Shown: positions 1-11,919, counted from the stretch's first letter. The stretch is 64,000 nucleotides of DNA from Gymnopus androsaceus JB14 (GCA_009733575.1 ML769531.1:1-64000); one strand, 5' to 3'. Program-made: numbers and translations. The notes: generated from the letters alone by a model not told the origin.

Positions 1-78
1 TCTCTACATAATAAGTACAATGTGAAACAAGAGAAGCTGAGACAAGAATGACGATGGCTGTAAAGCCGAGCACCTGAG

Positions 79-348
79 TCAGAAAAGGGCAGGCGTCCCT
101 TTTAAAGACCTGGCATCAGCGACATCATTCATTCGGTCTCTAGTTTCGAACATCGACAGCTTCAGGACGAGCTGAAAGACACAATCACCCATCCGAATTT
201 TTGGGGACTGGTAAATGATCTCATCTTGTTCGAATGACTTCTGGATGATCTCGTTGGGCTTTGCTGAACCATGTACGAAGATGGTTACCTCAGTATTAGC
301 CCACTGGCTATATTCATTAAAATCTTTGACGTTCGACACTTTCAGCAC
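79..348 (-). CDS. Unrecognised ORF fragment, 89 codons
   Basis: An open frame of 89 codons ends here with a TGA, on the same strand as the catalase and downstream of it. The composition looks protein-like (charged and aromatic residues are mixed, for example IIQKSFEQDEIIYQSPKIRMG), but I recognise no family. It could be the last exon of a spliced gene or a decayed fragment. The rest of 1-640 shows no other coding signal; a short GGTA repeat lies near 480. Confidence 0.2.
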   Translation of the reverse strand: MLKVSNVKDFNEYSQWANTEVTIFVHGSAKPNEIIQKSFEQDEIIYQSPKIRMGDCVFQLVLKLSMFETRDRMNDVADARSLKGTPALF

Positions 349-640
349 AAGATCTTCAAGTTTCCACCTTACAGCGCCCCGATGATAAGATAAAAGTCCA
401 AATCAACGTGCTAAGTCGGAGGAGAATTACGAGCACGGATTTATTTTTGATGAAATCGTTTCAGAAGAACAAACACAAAGGTAGGTAGGTAGGGGCATCA
501 CGCGTACCTGATTGCTGGTTTCAACGAATGCAGAAAACAAGCGTCGGAAAGGGATTCAGAGTGAGAGCTTCATATATACATGAAAAATTCGGTAATGTTA
601 TACATACACTCAGTGAATACACAAGGAAACTTCCTCCATA

Positions 641-3172
641 TCAGTAAGCAACTTTGCTCGTTAACCCATCCATCTCTCTCTCATAACATCGGTGTTTACT
701 GATCTCGAAAGCGAAGTTGCTAATGAACCCCTTGTCTCCTCCAGATGCAATATTCAGCACATCTGTCGCCGCACTCTTCAAAGAGTAGCTTCCTGCTGTT
801 ACAACCCCGTACGAAGTTACAACAGTTTCAGAGTCAGATGAGCTGAACGACAGCTCGGAAACATAGTGCGAAAGGGCGTGTGCAATAGTCTGGGAGCCTG
901 TAAAGGATAAATAGCAATAAGTAAAATAATCGATCAAACAACTCCGAACATACCTTCCCCAATCCCCGCAATTGTCTTACAATGACCAAACGCCTCTGCA
1001 ATCCAATGCACCACTCTCCCGTTTCCCCTCAACGTCTTTCCGTACAATTCATTTCCCCCAGGAAGATACAGTGCATCGAACATCGTGCTCCGCTGCCCCT
1101 CGAAATGGTGGTCAGCGAAAACACCTTCGCCCCCATTTGAAGTAGAAATCTGCCCTCTGCGAGGCGCGATGATGAACGGAACGGCACCACCAGCTTTCAA
1201 GGCAGCCTTCATAACCATCACGCCAGAGATATCGAACCCGTCTGCGATAAGAATTGCGACGCGGCGGGATTTGATGGTAGGCTTTTGGGGTGCGAAATCA
1301 AGTTGGCTGAGGCCGAAAGCTTTCTTGCCATGGTTGGAGCGTGCAGGCTCTTTGGGCATTATGCCTCCGACATTGGCAGCTACTTCCTTCGCCAGATCAA
1401 AATCAATATTGTTGAGGACTTTGGTGTAGGATTCATATACGACTGGGTCATCGCAGTGGCTTAGTTCAAAGGAGAAGGCGCCAACCATGTGAGCACGCTC
1501 ATAAGGTGTGAGGGAATTGACGAAGAGTTGAGCTTGATTGAAATGCTCCTGGAATTTGGGAGCACGAACGCGCTGTTTGATACCGGATACCTTCTGCGCA
1601 AAACTAAGTAACAGCAGAGTTAAGTCAAAAGAACGTGTATTGGGGGTGAGACTTACTCCTGATAACCACCTTTCTCAACCGGTACAGGTGGAGCCGCATT
1701 TTTACGGTTGGGCCAGTAGTTTACCGGGCACTTGTTGATACGCGACTGGTGTTGACCATCACGCTGATGGTTCATGACCGGACATACAGGTCGATTGATT
1801 GGTAACTGGATGTGCATTAGCCATGATAACTAAAAAGGCTCCAACTCGGCTCACCTGTTCCCAGTTAATGCCCAGGCGGGAGATCTGGGTGTCAAAGTAG
1901 GAGAAATTGCGGCCTTGCAACAACGGGTCATCACTAAAGCCAATCCCTGGGACAATATGACTCGTGCAGAAAGCCACTTGCTCTGTCTCGGGAAAATACT
2001 CGTCTACCGTTCTGTTCAACACCATCTCACCGATTTCTTGCAGCGGAACAAGCTCCGTCGGCCAGACTTTGGTCGCATCAAGGATATCGAACTCAAAATT
2101 GTGCTCGTCTTTCTCAGCAATAGTCTGGATGGCCAGTGTCCATTTGGCTGGAGCACCATTAGTGATGGCTTCCTCAAGGTCCTTGCGATGAAAGTCGGGG
2201 TCCTGGCCAGCGAGTTTGAGCGCCTCGTCCCATACGAGAGAGTGGACACCGAGTTCAGGCAACCAGTGGAATTTGACGAAAAAGCGTTCGCCGGCGGAGT
2301 TGATAAGGGTGTACGTGTTGACTCCGAAGCCTTGCATCATTCTGTAAGAACGAGGAATACCTATACACTAAAATTAAAAACTCGTCGCGAAAAAAAATCC
2401 AGGAAGATAGATACCTCGATCCGACATTGCCCAGCAGACCATATGTGCACTCTCAGGTTGCAGACCAACAAAGTCCCAAAAGTTGTTATGTGCGCTTTGT
2501 CCCTGCGGTACTTCATTGTGAGGCTCGGGCTTAACCGCATGTACAAAATCGGGGAACTTGATTGCATCCTGGATGAAGAACACAGGAATGTTGTTTCCGA
2601 CAATATCCCAGTTTCCTTCCTGTTAATTGATGAGCTGCGATTCCTCAAGAAATGCGAAAATCATACATCAGTATAGAGTTTTACGGCAAAACCTCGAACA
2701 TCTCGGACAGTATCTGCACTTCCGCGGGATCCTTGTACGGTGCTAAACCTCACAAAAACGGATGTAGTCCGGAAGAGTCGGTCAAAACAGGTGCGTAGGT
2801 ATACTTGGAAGCAGGGGAGCCCTCAAAGGCCCGGAAGAATCCGTGAGCGGCGGCCCCACGAGCGTGAACGACTCGTTCTGGGATACGCTCGTGGTCAAAA
2901 CGGTGAATCTTTTCACGGGCAACCTGGTCTTCGAGGAGAGAAGGTCCAGTACCATGGCCATCTGCAACTCGAAGCCTGTGTAGATAGATATAAAATGAGA
3001 CTGGCGCTTTTGATTTTCCGTTTGAGACTCACCAGTTATCCGTGTCGGCGACGTAGACACCGTGGTCTGTCGTGTGGCCGGTCGAGGAGGAAGGTTCTAC
3101 TGTGTCTCGGGACAAGTCCGCAATTTTAGCAGTGTTGGTCATGTTGGTAAACGCTTGCTGAATAGATTGCAT
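641..3172 (-). CDS. Large-subunit catalase with C-terminal DJ-1/GATase1-like domain
   Basis: Heme catalase (2 H2O2 to water and oxygen). I join seven exons across six short GT-AG introns. The first ends after DTDNW; later junctions restore [39 protein letters not shown] and [21 protein letters not shown]. The distal histidine lies in [12 protein letters not shown] and the proximal heme tyrosine in [15 protein letters not shown]. About 150 C-terminal residues ([41 protein letters not shown]) form the flavodoxin/DJ-1-like domain that defines large-subunit catalases. The start is the first ATG in frame; a second ATG ten codons later is possible. No signal peptide is visible, so it is probably intracellular. 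All key residues are present and no break was seen. Confidence 0.93.
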
Positions 3173-3465
3173 GAAAGAAAAGGAAGAAAAAAAGTTAAGA
3201 ATTCAGAATAGCGAAACCGCCTTAATAGTGATTCCTTTTTTTTTGTGACGTAGAATTTGCGTATAATGATGCTCGGCGTGTTTTTGTTAACCCACATCTG
3301 GATAAAATATTTGACTCGATATCGACGTCATGTAGGGAGTGATCGGCAGCAAGCCTCTGGTGGTCGAATATGCTGAGAAACACACGGTAATCGCATGAGA
3401 TCTAGAAGCCTCGCATTGTGAAAACAGTTTTCCCTAATAGTAACAGAAGGTCCTTATGCTCGGGT

Positions 3466-5492
3466 TCAGAATTGAATCCTACAATTGAGATCTTCGTCCC
3501 ATCTTTCTGAACCGACTCCCTCCACTACCACGAAGAGACCCGCAGGGTCGTACTGATCCTTGATAGCTTCTAACCTGGCATAATGCGCTCCGAAAAAAGT
3601 CTCCTGGAAATTTTGTTCGTAGAGTGAAGCCTTGATTCAGCGTATCAGCCACCATTCTAAAATATTCCAGATATAAGTAGGCTTACTTCATTGAAATACG
3701 CTCCACCATCAGGACCAACCAGTTCCTCCAAGACACCGAGATAGCCTTTCAGGGTGTCCTCGATTTGACGAACAGCAGTGGCATTTGTACCTTCCAGCCA
3801 TGAACTGCCCAGCGCTACGTGACCCAAAGCGTTTCGCCATGCGGGATTAAGACCAACGGAATCGGGGTCAACTTTAGAGACTGCGCCGCCAGCAACCAAA
3901 CTGTCATAGATAGATAAGTAAATGAAGATATGATCCATTTGCCCATACGCACTGGTAAGTAAGCGAAGTCCCCAGACCCAGTAAGGTCTCCGCAACCTTT
4001 TCATAATCCGTCTCCAACAACTCTCTCGAAATCAACCGTGAGACTATCTCCACGTTTTCTCCTACAGAGGAAGCCGTTCCTGGAGTACCAAGCACTTGTT
4101 CATAAAGCGTGTAGAACGAATCGTACGACATGGTGTACCCGACCGCTTCTTCAGAAGTGGAATTCGCGAAGAATTCAAACAAGGGTGCCAAAGTGGTATT
4201 TGCGGCTGCCCAGCTAATATTCGGGGCCACGCCAACGAATAAAAAACTTGTTTCCGCTGAGAAAAAAGCGTAACCTCCCCATCCTAAATCTGCCATGGTC
4301 GGGTGAAAGCGGAGGAATTCAGATACGATGGATTGTGCAGTCGCAGGTGTATCGAAACTCTCCACCGATAGAACAATCGCGATTACCGGTGTAGGAGGGT
4401 GGGTATTGTACGTGACAGAAGTAACGACACCAAATGTTCCACCACCACCTCCGCGTAAAGCCCAGAAAAGATCTGAATGAGAATAAGCATTGGCTGTGAG
4501 GTAGGAACCAGACGATGTCACGAGCGTGAATTGGAGGGCGTTGTCTACGCCTGCAAGATAATGAGTAATGTCATGTCTCATGTCATAGGAAACTACGAAC
4601 CAAGGCCATATTGAGGTGAAAGCGCGCTGTGGCCTCCGCCAAGCACCCAGCCTCCCGCCGCCCCCACTGATCCTCCGGGAGAAATCCCGCCAACGACGGA
4701 GCGTCCATAGGAGTCGGCGACAGCGTATGCTTCATACCACTGTACGCCTGCTCCAATGGTGAGTGCTGTGAGGAGCGTAGTCAACCAAGAAGGTTCGGAA
4801 CAAAATGTGAGCGTTATGTACCATTGAAAGTTTCGTTTGAGGGACCGCCTTGAACAACGAACGTGGCATTATAGCTGATATTTTTCATGTTATGGGTCCA
4901 TATCATGAATGAACCACGACCAGAGCTGCGACCAAGGAAGTCGTGTCTAAAACGATCATAAGCATGCATATTTACTATTCAAAATCTATCAGACTTGCCC
5001 TGTATTCTTAACAACTACCTTCAGATTCCATTTTTCTGCGAAGATCACTGCAGCCTGTATGTCATCGGACGTTGTCGCATCCACCCCTACAGGGGGTATA
5101 CTTCCCTGTTCGCATGGGACACCCAAGGTGGTATTTAAATAACAAGCACTGATCGACCCGTTTTGGAAAATGAAGGTCTCAAAGTTGATTGCTTGCATTG
5201 CACCAGCTTGGTCGGATCGCCAGGTGCCGTTAGACGTGTTCAGCATTACATCCGTGCAGTTGCCAACTGGATCTGATAATGGATAACAGGCAGATTCGGG
5301 AGGGACAGGATAAATGAGCGGTCGAGAGAGTTGGGAAGCAAGGGCAGCAAAGTCTGCGTCAGAAGGCCAGCAAGATGAGTCTGCGTAGAGGCAACGGCAG
5401 GGTGAGCTCAATGATTCACTGAGCCCAGGAACCACTACAAGAGACCCCCACGAGAAGATGTGAAAAATCAAGTTGAGGGCTTTAGAAAGCAT
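3466..5492 (-). CDS. Secreted FAD-linked oxidoreductase (BBE / FAD_binding_4 family)
   Basis: Berberine-bridge-type flavoprotein oxidase; the substrate cannot be read from sequence. From the chosen ATG the product opens with a hydrophobic signal-like stretch (MLSKALNLIFHIFSWGSLVV), followed by Cys-rich, N-glycosylation-rich sequence. An in-frame ATG at 5546 would put the hydrophobic stretch about 20 residues in, so I prefer the later start. The FAD domain shows VKNTGHDFLGRSSGRGSF, whose His is the usual covalent flavin site, then GGWVLGGGHSALSPQYGLG and ALRGGGGGTFGVVTSVTY. The C terminus ends YDPAGLFVVVEG...DLNCRIQF, typical of basidiomycete members. There are several short introns; the one inside KNTG/HDF uses a GC donor (gcaagt). 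It lies downstream of the catalase's start in the same orientation, which suits a peroxide-producing and peroxide-consuming pairing, but that is inference. Confidence 0.85.
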
Positions 5493-5546
5493 TTGTGTTA
5501 GTGTTGGGTTGACCGATTCGAGTACATTTATATCCTCCATCTCCAA

Positions 5547-7655
5547 GAGTCCGCCGATTTATTCAACAGCTTTTTTCGAAAATTTCAGGCGCAGTAGTAT
5601 TGAGTGGACCTAACGAGTAATGTTGAAGTTACTTTTCTCTTGAAAGTTGAATGGAAGTCAGGCTGTTGTATCTGTCAAGAAGCTAGATGTCGGGAGAGCA
5701 GTTATTAGCATTGCGCAGCACATCACGTACCAAGTTTTCCATTAAAAAGCCCAATTAAAAGCCACATCCGCCAGTGCGCGTCTTTTGCCTTTGGGCCATT
5801 GTCATTCCTCAGAAGTGAATCTTGATCGCAAGCGCGAGCGCTAAAATGGCGCTAATTTTGCATTTTCCCTCCAAGTTCAAACGTTCAATCATCTAACGTT
5901 CAATCATCTATCGCTCGCTTTTTGATGCCTAGAGATAATTTGATCAGGCTTCCAGCTATTCCAGAAACCTAGGCCACTTCAAAAATTCGTTTAACACAGC
6001 TCCCTACTCAGTTGCTGCGCCGTTCAATTCATAAGCCCACCAGAATTGAATTTCGAAGTGGCCTAGGTTTTCTGGAATAGTTGCCATAACGTGGAACGCA
6101 TCCTTCGCTTTCCCTCAAGACTCATCCTCTTATCTGCTCGTTCTGTCCTCTTTGGTCAGTCTCGGCCTCAATACAGCTGTCGGCGATCGTCAAAATACAG
6201 CTCTTACTCCCTCGAGCTTTACCTGGATATTGAACGGAACCATCTCTACCGAATGTAAAATATGCATCAAATCAACATAAGCAAAAGACGACTGCTTCTC
6301 TTCACGCAGCGACACATGCATACCCCATCGTCTCAATGCTGTACAACTCTCCTAACGCTCTGATAGCGGCCGCAGCATTCGTCAAACATTCGAATTCAAC
6401 AACACGCGCGGGAGGTACACGTCAGTACAGTGCCGACGACATCGGTAGTACTGGCTTTGTACTAGCTAGGGTGACTGAAACTGAAATCAGAGCTTAGAAG
6501 TATGTGGTTGCAATTGATTAGTACCAATGCACCAAAGCGCTGCAGACTCAGACGCCCGACTAAAACACAACGTCTACTGCTACTAGACGTTTTAACACTT
6601 TGATGCATGCGCTCATACATATGCATTGCTCTGTAGTATGGACGACTGGCTCCACAGTCTTCAAGCTTCAGTCTATCGAGCCCCACTTAAAAGAGCGAGC
6701 AATCCTAAGCGCCTTTCAAATTTGTGGTGAAATTCAAACCTGACACAGGGTAAAACTTGAATGTCTGTTGGTGAGTTCGACGTTCAGTTAGTACATATTA
6801 CTGAACGTTCTGAACATCCAGCAGTTGAAATGGTGTCCTTAGAGACCTGTGACTGTGCTAAGAAAAATTTTAACCAAGTATTGAATAGGTATGCGGTGCG
6901 TATGTGTATTTGCACAACCTTGGACTTGAGTTCATTCCTAATTCGGAAAATATTTTTGTCGACATTTTTCAATAAATTCCCAAGGATGCCTTGAAGGCGT
7001 TCTGATTCTACAGTGTTGTTAGTAACAATGTTCATGAGACCTCGACCGAAACTGACCAACATGGCATAATACTGGCATATTATAGCGAACTCGCCGTATT
7101 CACCTCTCCCTACGAATTGGTGTAAGCATTCTCGGAAACTGAAAGCTGTCGATGTGTAATAACAAGCTTCTAGTGTCGTGCAGGCATTTCCTCGTTCGTA
7201 CTACTAGTAGTGGCATAGATTTTGTCCGTGCTAACACTGCAAGTGGAGGCTCTTGGCCCCTTCAGTGTCCATTGTTGGCTATTCGTCCAAGACAAGTGCA
7301 AGAACTACCTGTAAGCCCTACACGGTACTGGGTTTCTAACCACTCAACTCAGCGATTTTTATGGATAAGAAATATATGCCTTATCTCAGCTGGCGCAATA
7401 CGTTCCTTTAAGCAGCCGGAATGCTTGCACGTTCGATTCTTCCTGATAGTTGTGCTGACGACCCTCCAGCCGTTGGCAAAGACATCAGCTGCGAGGCTCC
7501 AGTCCACCAGAAGCTGGCCTTCAGGTCAGAACTTCATCAAGAGCAATTTAGATACTTTTGGATTGAATAGGATCGGATCTTCTGCTTCAAATGGAGTGGC
7601 CGCCGTTTATCTTCTCGAGACCTGTGATTTCGTGGAATAGGTGCGTGCCTTGTAA
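5547..7655. other. Intergenic region, no gene recognised
   Basis: About 2.1 kb with only short overlapping open frames that resemble nothing I know. It holds a 15-bp tandem duplication (aacgttcaatcatct twice, near 5879-5908) and the inverted repeat pair described separately. It serves as the 5' flank of the FAD oxidoreductase. Confidence 0.5.
5956..6080. repeat. Short inverted-repeat element (possible MITE)
   Basis: A 25-base arm at 5956-5980 (CTATTCCAGAAACCTAGG then CCACTTC) is repeated in inverted orientation at 6055-6080 with one extra base. The spacer is about 74 bases. The pair could be the ends of a miniature inverted-repeat element or a hairpin. No target duplication is obvious. Confidence 0.45.
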
Positions 7656-8363
7656 GTATCCTTAGCGCCACTGCCGTGGCAATCCCCGACTGGCCGTATT
7701 ATCCGAAAAAAAGACTAAGAACGTATCACTACAAGTATAAGTATAACGACCCAAGGTATACACAATATCTCAACAATCCCCGACACTGACCGAAGGGAAG
7801 GGGAGGGTCCTGTTCGCAGCGATCGGTCAAAAAGTCGCCAAAAACGATGCTTTTAGGAAGGTTGTTCCCAGGCGCCACGTTTCGCCACGTTTTTTTTACT
7901 TCCATGAAACATATGTTTCTGCTTCCGTTCCTTTCTCGTCTACCCCATCGTCCTCGTTAGACGTTGGCCTTTGACCTTCCTAAATATGACTACGTTACAC
8001 GAAATCTTGTTAGGGTTACATATATATTTTTCTCGGCTGTTTTCGACATATTAATTGTGCTGTATTTTGGGTTTAAACTAGTATCTTCCTCTTTGGAAGT
8101 TTCATCTTTGAAATCAGGTTGTCACGAGCACTGCTACGCCCTTCGCAACTGCCTCTGAGGTTTGGCCTCTGAAATGAGGTCGTGTACCATATACCGGGGA
8201 ATGCCACGCTAGTGGCGCTAAGGATATCAGCAAGGTTTTCCAATACGACTACCTTTCACTGTATAAACTCTCAAATCAAACCCTCGTTGAGGTATTCATC
8301 AGCAAAATACCGAGATACACAACCGTGTTGCACAAAGAGATTTAGAATCATTGATTTACGAAA

Positions 8364-8717
8364 GTGATGGAAGGTCGCGGTTATCCATCTTCAATACTCA
8401 ATGCTATTCGCTCTGCGTCCATTGTTTATGTATCACGTCTGGATGCTGGCCAACCGGCCCCTGGTTTCTTCAACGACCGTAGACGACTGGAAAGGAAGGA
8501 AGCACGTATTCAACATGCTGCTGCCGAGGTGCAAGCTCTGGAAATCGCAAAGCAGAAATGGCCTCAGCCCATCCCTTATTCTACAATCATGAAATGGCGC
8601 GACGGCCTGGATTTAGCAGTACCATCAACGAGGGTTTGCAAGGTTGTTTACGATAAATATTCCATGGTGAGCACCGCGGTTCTTACATTTGCTTCGATTT
8701 CTCATATGGTGTATTGA
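8364..8717 (+). CDS. Unrecognised ORF fragment inside the inverted-repeat element
   Basis: A 117-codon frame with an Arg/Lys/Glu/Ala-rich helical middle (RRRLERKEARIQHAAAEVQ) followed by KWPQPIPYSTIMKW. A Trp-Pro-Gln motif of this kind occurs near the N termini of some basidiomycete transposon proteins, but my recollection of that is weak and I do not assign a family. It is probably a fragment. Confidence 0.2.
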   Translation: MMEGRGYPSSILNAIRSASIVYVSRLDAGQPAPGFFNDRRRLERKEARIQHAAAEVQALEIAKQKWPQPIPYSTIMKWRDGLDLAVPSTRVCKVVYDKYSMVSTAVLTFASISHMVY

Positions 8718-9141
8718 CTATTATTTGTCTCTTTTAATACATATATATATTCGTAGACTATTTGCAATAGGCCGACCTTTATTTATTTCTACTGATTGTG
8801 CAGTAAATCGAATTTCAGTTTATTTCTTGCTCTCAAGCGTTTCGTGCCAACGTTTCACGGGTACACGCTTCAACCAATGTTGTGTATAGTCGTTGCTCCT
8901 GACATTGGGGCTGTCGGGGATTGCCACTATAGTGGCGCTAAGGATATTATACATACTACGTTGAAAAACAACAACTTTGACTATTATATACTTCCTGCCC
9001 AAATTTAATCGCGAAGTTGATGATGGTGGTTAAAGGCAACGTCATTCACAGCCAGGGAAATAGATAAACGACTCCGTATAGAAATGATTTGAAAAAGAAA
9101 CGCGACCAAACCAACTGTTCCGAATGCTCTGGAACCGGCGT

Positions 9142-9669
9142 TCAGCACTTGGACCATGCCGTGTAATAGACCTTCCTTCCTTCCTTCCAGTTGTTAACAT
9201 CATGCGAAGTATCGCACTCGATGTTATCAAAGTTCTCGCTAAGGTAATACTCAATAAGTGTCTGATTGGAGACCATATACAAACTGAGAAATTGCCGTTG
9301 GAAAACCTTGCTCAACAGTGTAAAAATGTCATTAGATTCAATATTAGCTTTAGTACTGGGTGATCTGAATCGGTAAAACAAGGTGCCTGCGCGAGGTGTA
9401 GATTTGACTGATAACGAAGTCAATAATTGATCAATGTCGCAGGAAGGGCATGTTGACAGTGCTTGCTTCAAGGAAGGTAGAAACTCCACCTGATGGTAGG
9501 GATGTGGTACACGGTCAGCAGCATCCTCAGGTAAAGCTTTGACAAGAGACCGATAAATAACCGATCCAAATTTTGCATAAAACTGGGAACAAATTGTTCC
9601 ATAAGCATTAGAACCAGTTTGGATGGCAGGCTGTAAAACGCGACACTGTTCCAATACAAAATTCACCAA
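9142..9669 (-). CDS. Unrecognised ORF inside the long-inverted-repeat element
   Basis: An uninterrupted 175-codon frame with protein-like composition (for example TCPSCDIDQLLTSLSVKST), lying between the diverged inverted ends. It may be part of a decayed transposon protein or captured host sequence. I recognise no catalytic motif. Its start is uncertain because the first in-frame codon may not be the true one. Confidence 0.25.
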   Translation of the reverse strand: MVNFVLEQCRVLQPAIQTGSNAYGTICSQFYAKFGSVIYRSLVKALPEDAADRVPHPYHQVEFLPSLKQALSTCPSCDIDQLLTSLSVKSTPRAGTLFYRFRSPSTKANIESNDIFTLLSKVFQRQFLSLYMVSNQTLIEYYLSENFDNIECDTSHDVNNWKEGRKVYYTAWSKC

Positions 9670-9967
9670 CGACGGTTTATTTCTTTGACTAGCCGGGATG
9701 GAGTGGGACAGAGTACTGAAATAAGCAATTCAATTGTTCACGGCAAAGTTCTTCAAATTCAATGAGTTTTATTCAAGGTCAAAATCCAACGCAAAAGACG
9801 GTGGGGGTAGACAAAAGACCGGAAAAATTGTCATTGTTTCATGAATAAGCAGAAACGTGGCTAACGTGGAGCGTGGGAAAAATTTACCTAGAGTGGTCTT
9901 TTTGGTGGATTTTTGTCCGATCGCTGCAGACAGGACCTCCCTTCCCTTCGGTCAGAGTCGGGGACAT

Positions 9968-10712
9968 AATATTTCTGTAACTTACAAGCTGGGATTGAAC
10001 TTGGATCTACTTGGATTCATCCATTCTTCGATCCGTCGGCTCTTCAAGATTATCCATTCACCACCTAAGATTATCCATTTAGCATTTTGCTATTCATCAG
10101 GATCGACGCTTCAGCCCTTGGTTTTGATATCAATTGCAAAATGTGGAAAGATTCAAGTTGACTTCTCCAAGTCCAGTGTTCTGACCTCAGCTATAAGTAC
10201 CCTCGAGCGGGTGGATTTTGGGATAAGCCTGATAAGAAAGAATTCGAAGGAGTGCACAAACACTTGAGTAACACTATCCTTTTTGCAGATTCTTCAGGAT
10301 GTGACTGAATAGGACGGAAGCCGCTTCGACCAGGGAGAGAGTCAACTATAGGGAGGGACGACTATTGCAGATACCACCTTGGTATCTGTATCCTCCATGT
10401 TAGCGACCCGGAGCTTGCCGCTTTGGAAAGAACCATACCCCGAACTTACCTGCCCAACTTGCAAGGCTCAAGCTCTATGGGCCTCTCCGCCAATCATGTT
10501 TACCATGTACAAGAATCTTTGCCTTATCTTGTACGCCAGAGAGATTTTCCAGCCGTTCTTTAGACCCGCTCTAGATACAGATTGTCAGATCTTATATGCC
10601 TGAGCGTGAGCGCTCCGCAATTCCAGAGTTAACAAAATATATGTTAACGTGACTCGCACTGCCACCACCCCTCAGACAGTCGCAAATCCTTCTCTTTCTG
10701 ATCCACGGTAAC
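9968..10712. other. Spacer between the inverted-repeat element and the regulator relic
   Basis: No gene is recognised. A 74-codon plus-strand frame at 10379-10603 has no convincing coding character. The last roughly 100 bases are the presumed promoter and 5' UTR of the regulator relic. Confidence 0.4.
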
Positions 10713-11411
10713 ATGCCCAAACTTCAAGAGTCGTCCTTCTCTATCAGGCCTAGAAAGAGGTATGAGTTTTAGTCGTATATTCCTCCAAAATCTCTCTCAA
10801 TCAACCAATTTCAGGAGGGCTGGTACTGCTTGTGATGTGCGTATCTCTTCACCTGGAATTTAACCAAGTCCTGACCGGATCCTTCAGGAATGCCATCGAA
10901 GAAAAGGCAAGTCATAAACCTATCTCCTGCAGTTTTTGGCATGACTGACTCATTTCTCTAGTTAAATGTACGGGAAATCTAGCGCTGGGTTGTTCTATTA
11001 ACTTATTCACATTCAGGCAATGAGGCATCAATGCCCAACAATATCTGCTCCAATTGTCTGAGCTTAGATATCGAGTGTACGCACGCTAAAGAAAGAAAAG
11101 TAAGCTGAACGATGTTATATTTTTATCTACCTGACCTTTCGATCAAGAAACGCGGGCCCAAAGTAGGGTGAGGGATTTAAACTAGATTTTTGTTCAAATC
11201 CTCTGGCTGATACTACCGACATAGATATAAACGGCGACCCTCATCTGAAGTCAAGACACTGATATACACTATCCTATCGGCACCACAAAGCTTTACTCTT
11301 CCAGAAGATCCTCGAACTACTCGTGATATATTGATTGATCTAGCAACTTATGCTCGAGCTCTAGATGACAACTTGAACAGCAGATCTCCTTCGCCGTCCA
11401 GATCTCCCAGA

Positions 11412-11483
11412 GCTTCTTCTCGGGCTTCTTCTCGAGCTTCTTCTAGGGCTTCTTCCAGGGCTTCCTCCAGGGCTTCCTCCAGA
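11412..11483 (+). repeat. 12-bp tandem repeat encoding (Ala-Ser-Ser-Arg)6
   Basis: Six imperfect copies of GCTTCTTCTCGG encode ASSR units in the linker of the regulator relic, preceded by an SPSPSRSPR stretch. Third-position changes between copies indicate the array expanded some time ago. Confidence 0.8.
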
Positions 11484-11583
11484 GCGTCTTTTCACGAAAC
11501 CGAATATCACAGTGATATGGAGGAATCAGTCGCTGATCGCATCCATGGCCTCTCTCTCGGCCCAGGCGGTCTTTCCAAGAAAG

Positions 11584-11588
11584 AAGAG
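11584..11588 (+). repeat. Target-site duplication, left copy (aagag)
   Basis: AAGAG directly precedes the TG of the left LTR and is repeated at 15408-15412 directly after the CA of the right LTR. Confidence 0.9.
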
Positions 11589-11906
11589 TGTAAAGCTAGA
11601 TCCCGTGTGTAGACGGAAACGCGCTTCGGGTTCGAGAGAGCTAATCGAGGTTGTTTGCAGTCTAAGGAATATATATATTGGAAAGCAGGAAAAAAAGTCC
11701 CTCTATCTCGGCGCGGTACTGGTTTTATACGTACCGAGTCCCTATGTATCTATGGCGGTTGTACTAGCGACAATAAGTAGTAAGGAGCAAAACGTGCCCG
11801 AGAGCACCGATACCTGGTAGGTATGTGAGGTAATGTCACTACATATGGTAAGTCCAAGGAACTTGTCGCGAATTCATACGCGTGCATACGCGTATGAAGC
11901 GCGACA
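11589..11906 (-). repeat. LTR, 3' copy relative to element coding
   Basis: 318-bp repeat beginning TGTAAAGCTAG and ending GCGCGACA on the plus strand; nearly identical to 15090-15407. It contains ATATATATAT and a small palindrome, CATACGCGTGCATACGCGTATG. Confidence 0.92.
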
Positions 11907-11919
11907 TCCCCTCTCCACT
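11907..11919 (-). other. Polypurine tract of the LTR element
   Basis: On the minus strand, AGTGGAGAGGGGA lies directly against the 3' LTR. It is purine-rich except for one T and is in the position where plus-strand DNA priming occurs. Confidence 0.7.

Larger units (their letters stand above)
7656..9967. mobile_element. Degenerate transposon with long inverted ends
   Basis: The segment starting near 7780 (CCCCGACACTGACCGAAGGG) recurs in inverted, diverged form ending near 9965. Similarity extends for roughly 200 bases inward, through GCAGCGATCGG, CCACGTT..GCCACGTTT and the TGAAACA and GTCTACCCC blocks. Inside are two decayed open frames: plus strand 8364-8717, with KWPQPIPYSTIMKW, and minus strand 9142-9669, 175 codons. 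Neither can be assigned to a transposase family. A second palindromic terminal motif (GCCACT...GTGGCGCTAAGGATAT) occurs at about 7657-7690 inverted and at 8200-8235 and 8911-8946 direct, suggesting nested miniature elements. No clean target duplication was found. Confidence 0.5.

Noticed and set aside
1085..1429. 114-codon plus-strand open frame
   Set aside because: Antisense shadow of the catalase C-terminal domain.
1915..2676. 253-codon plus-strand open frame
   Set aside because: It lies antisense to catalase exons and introns whose protein is strongly conserved; no family resemblance of its own.
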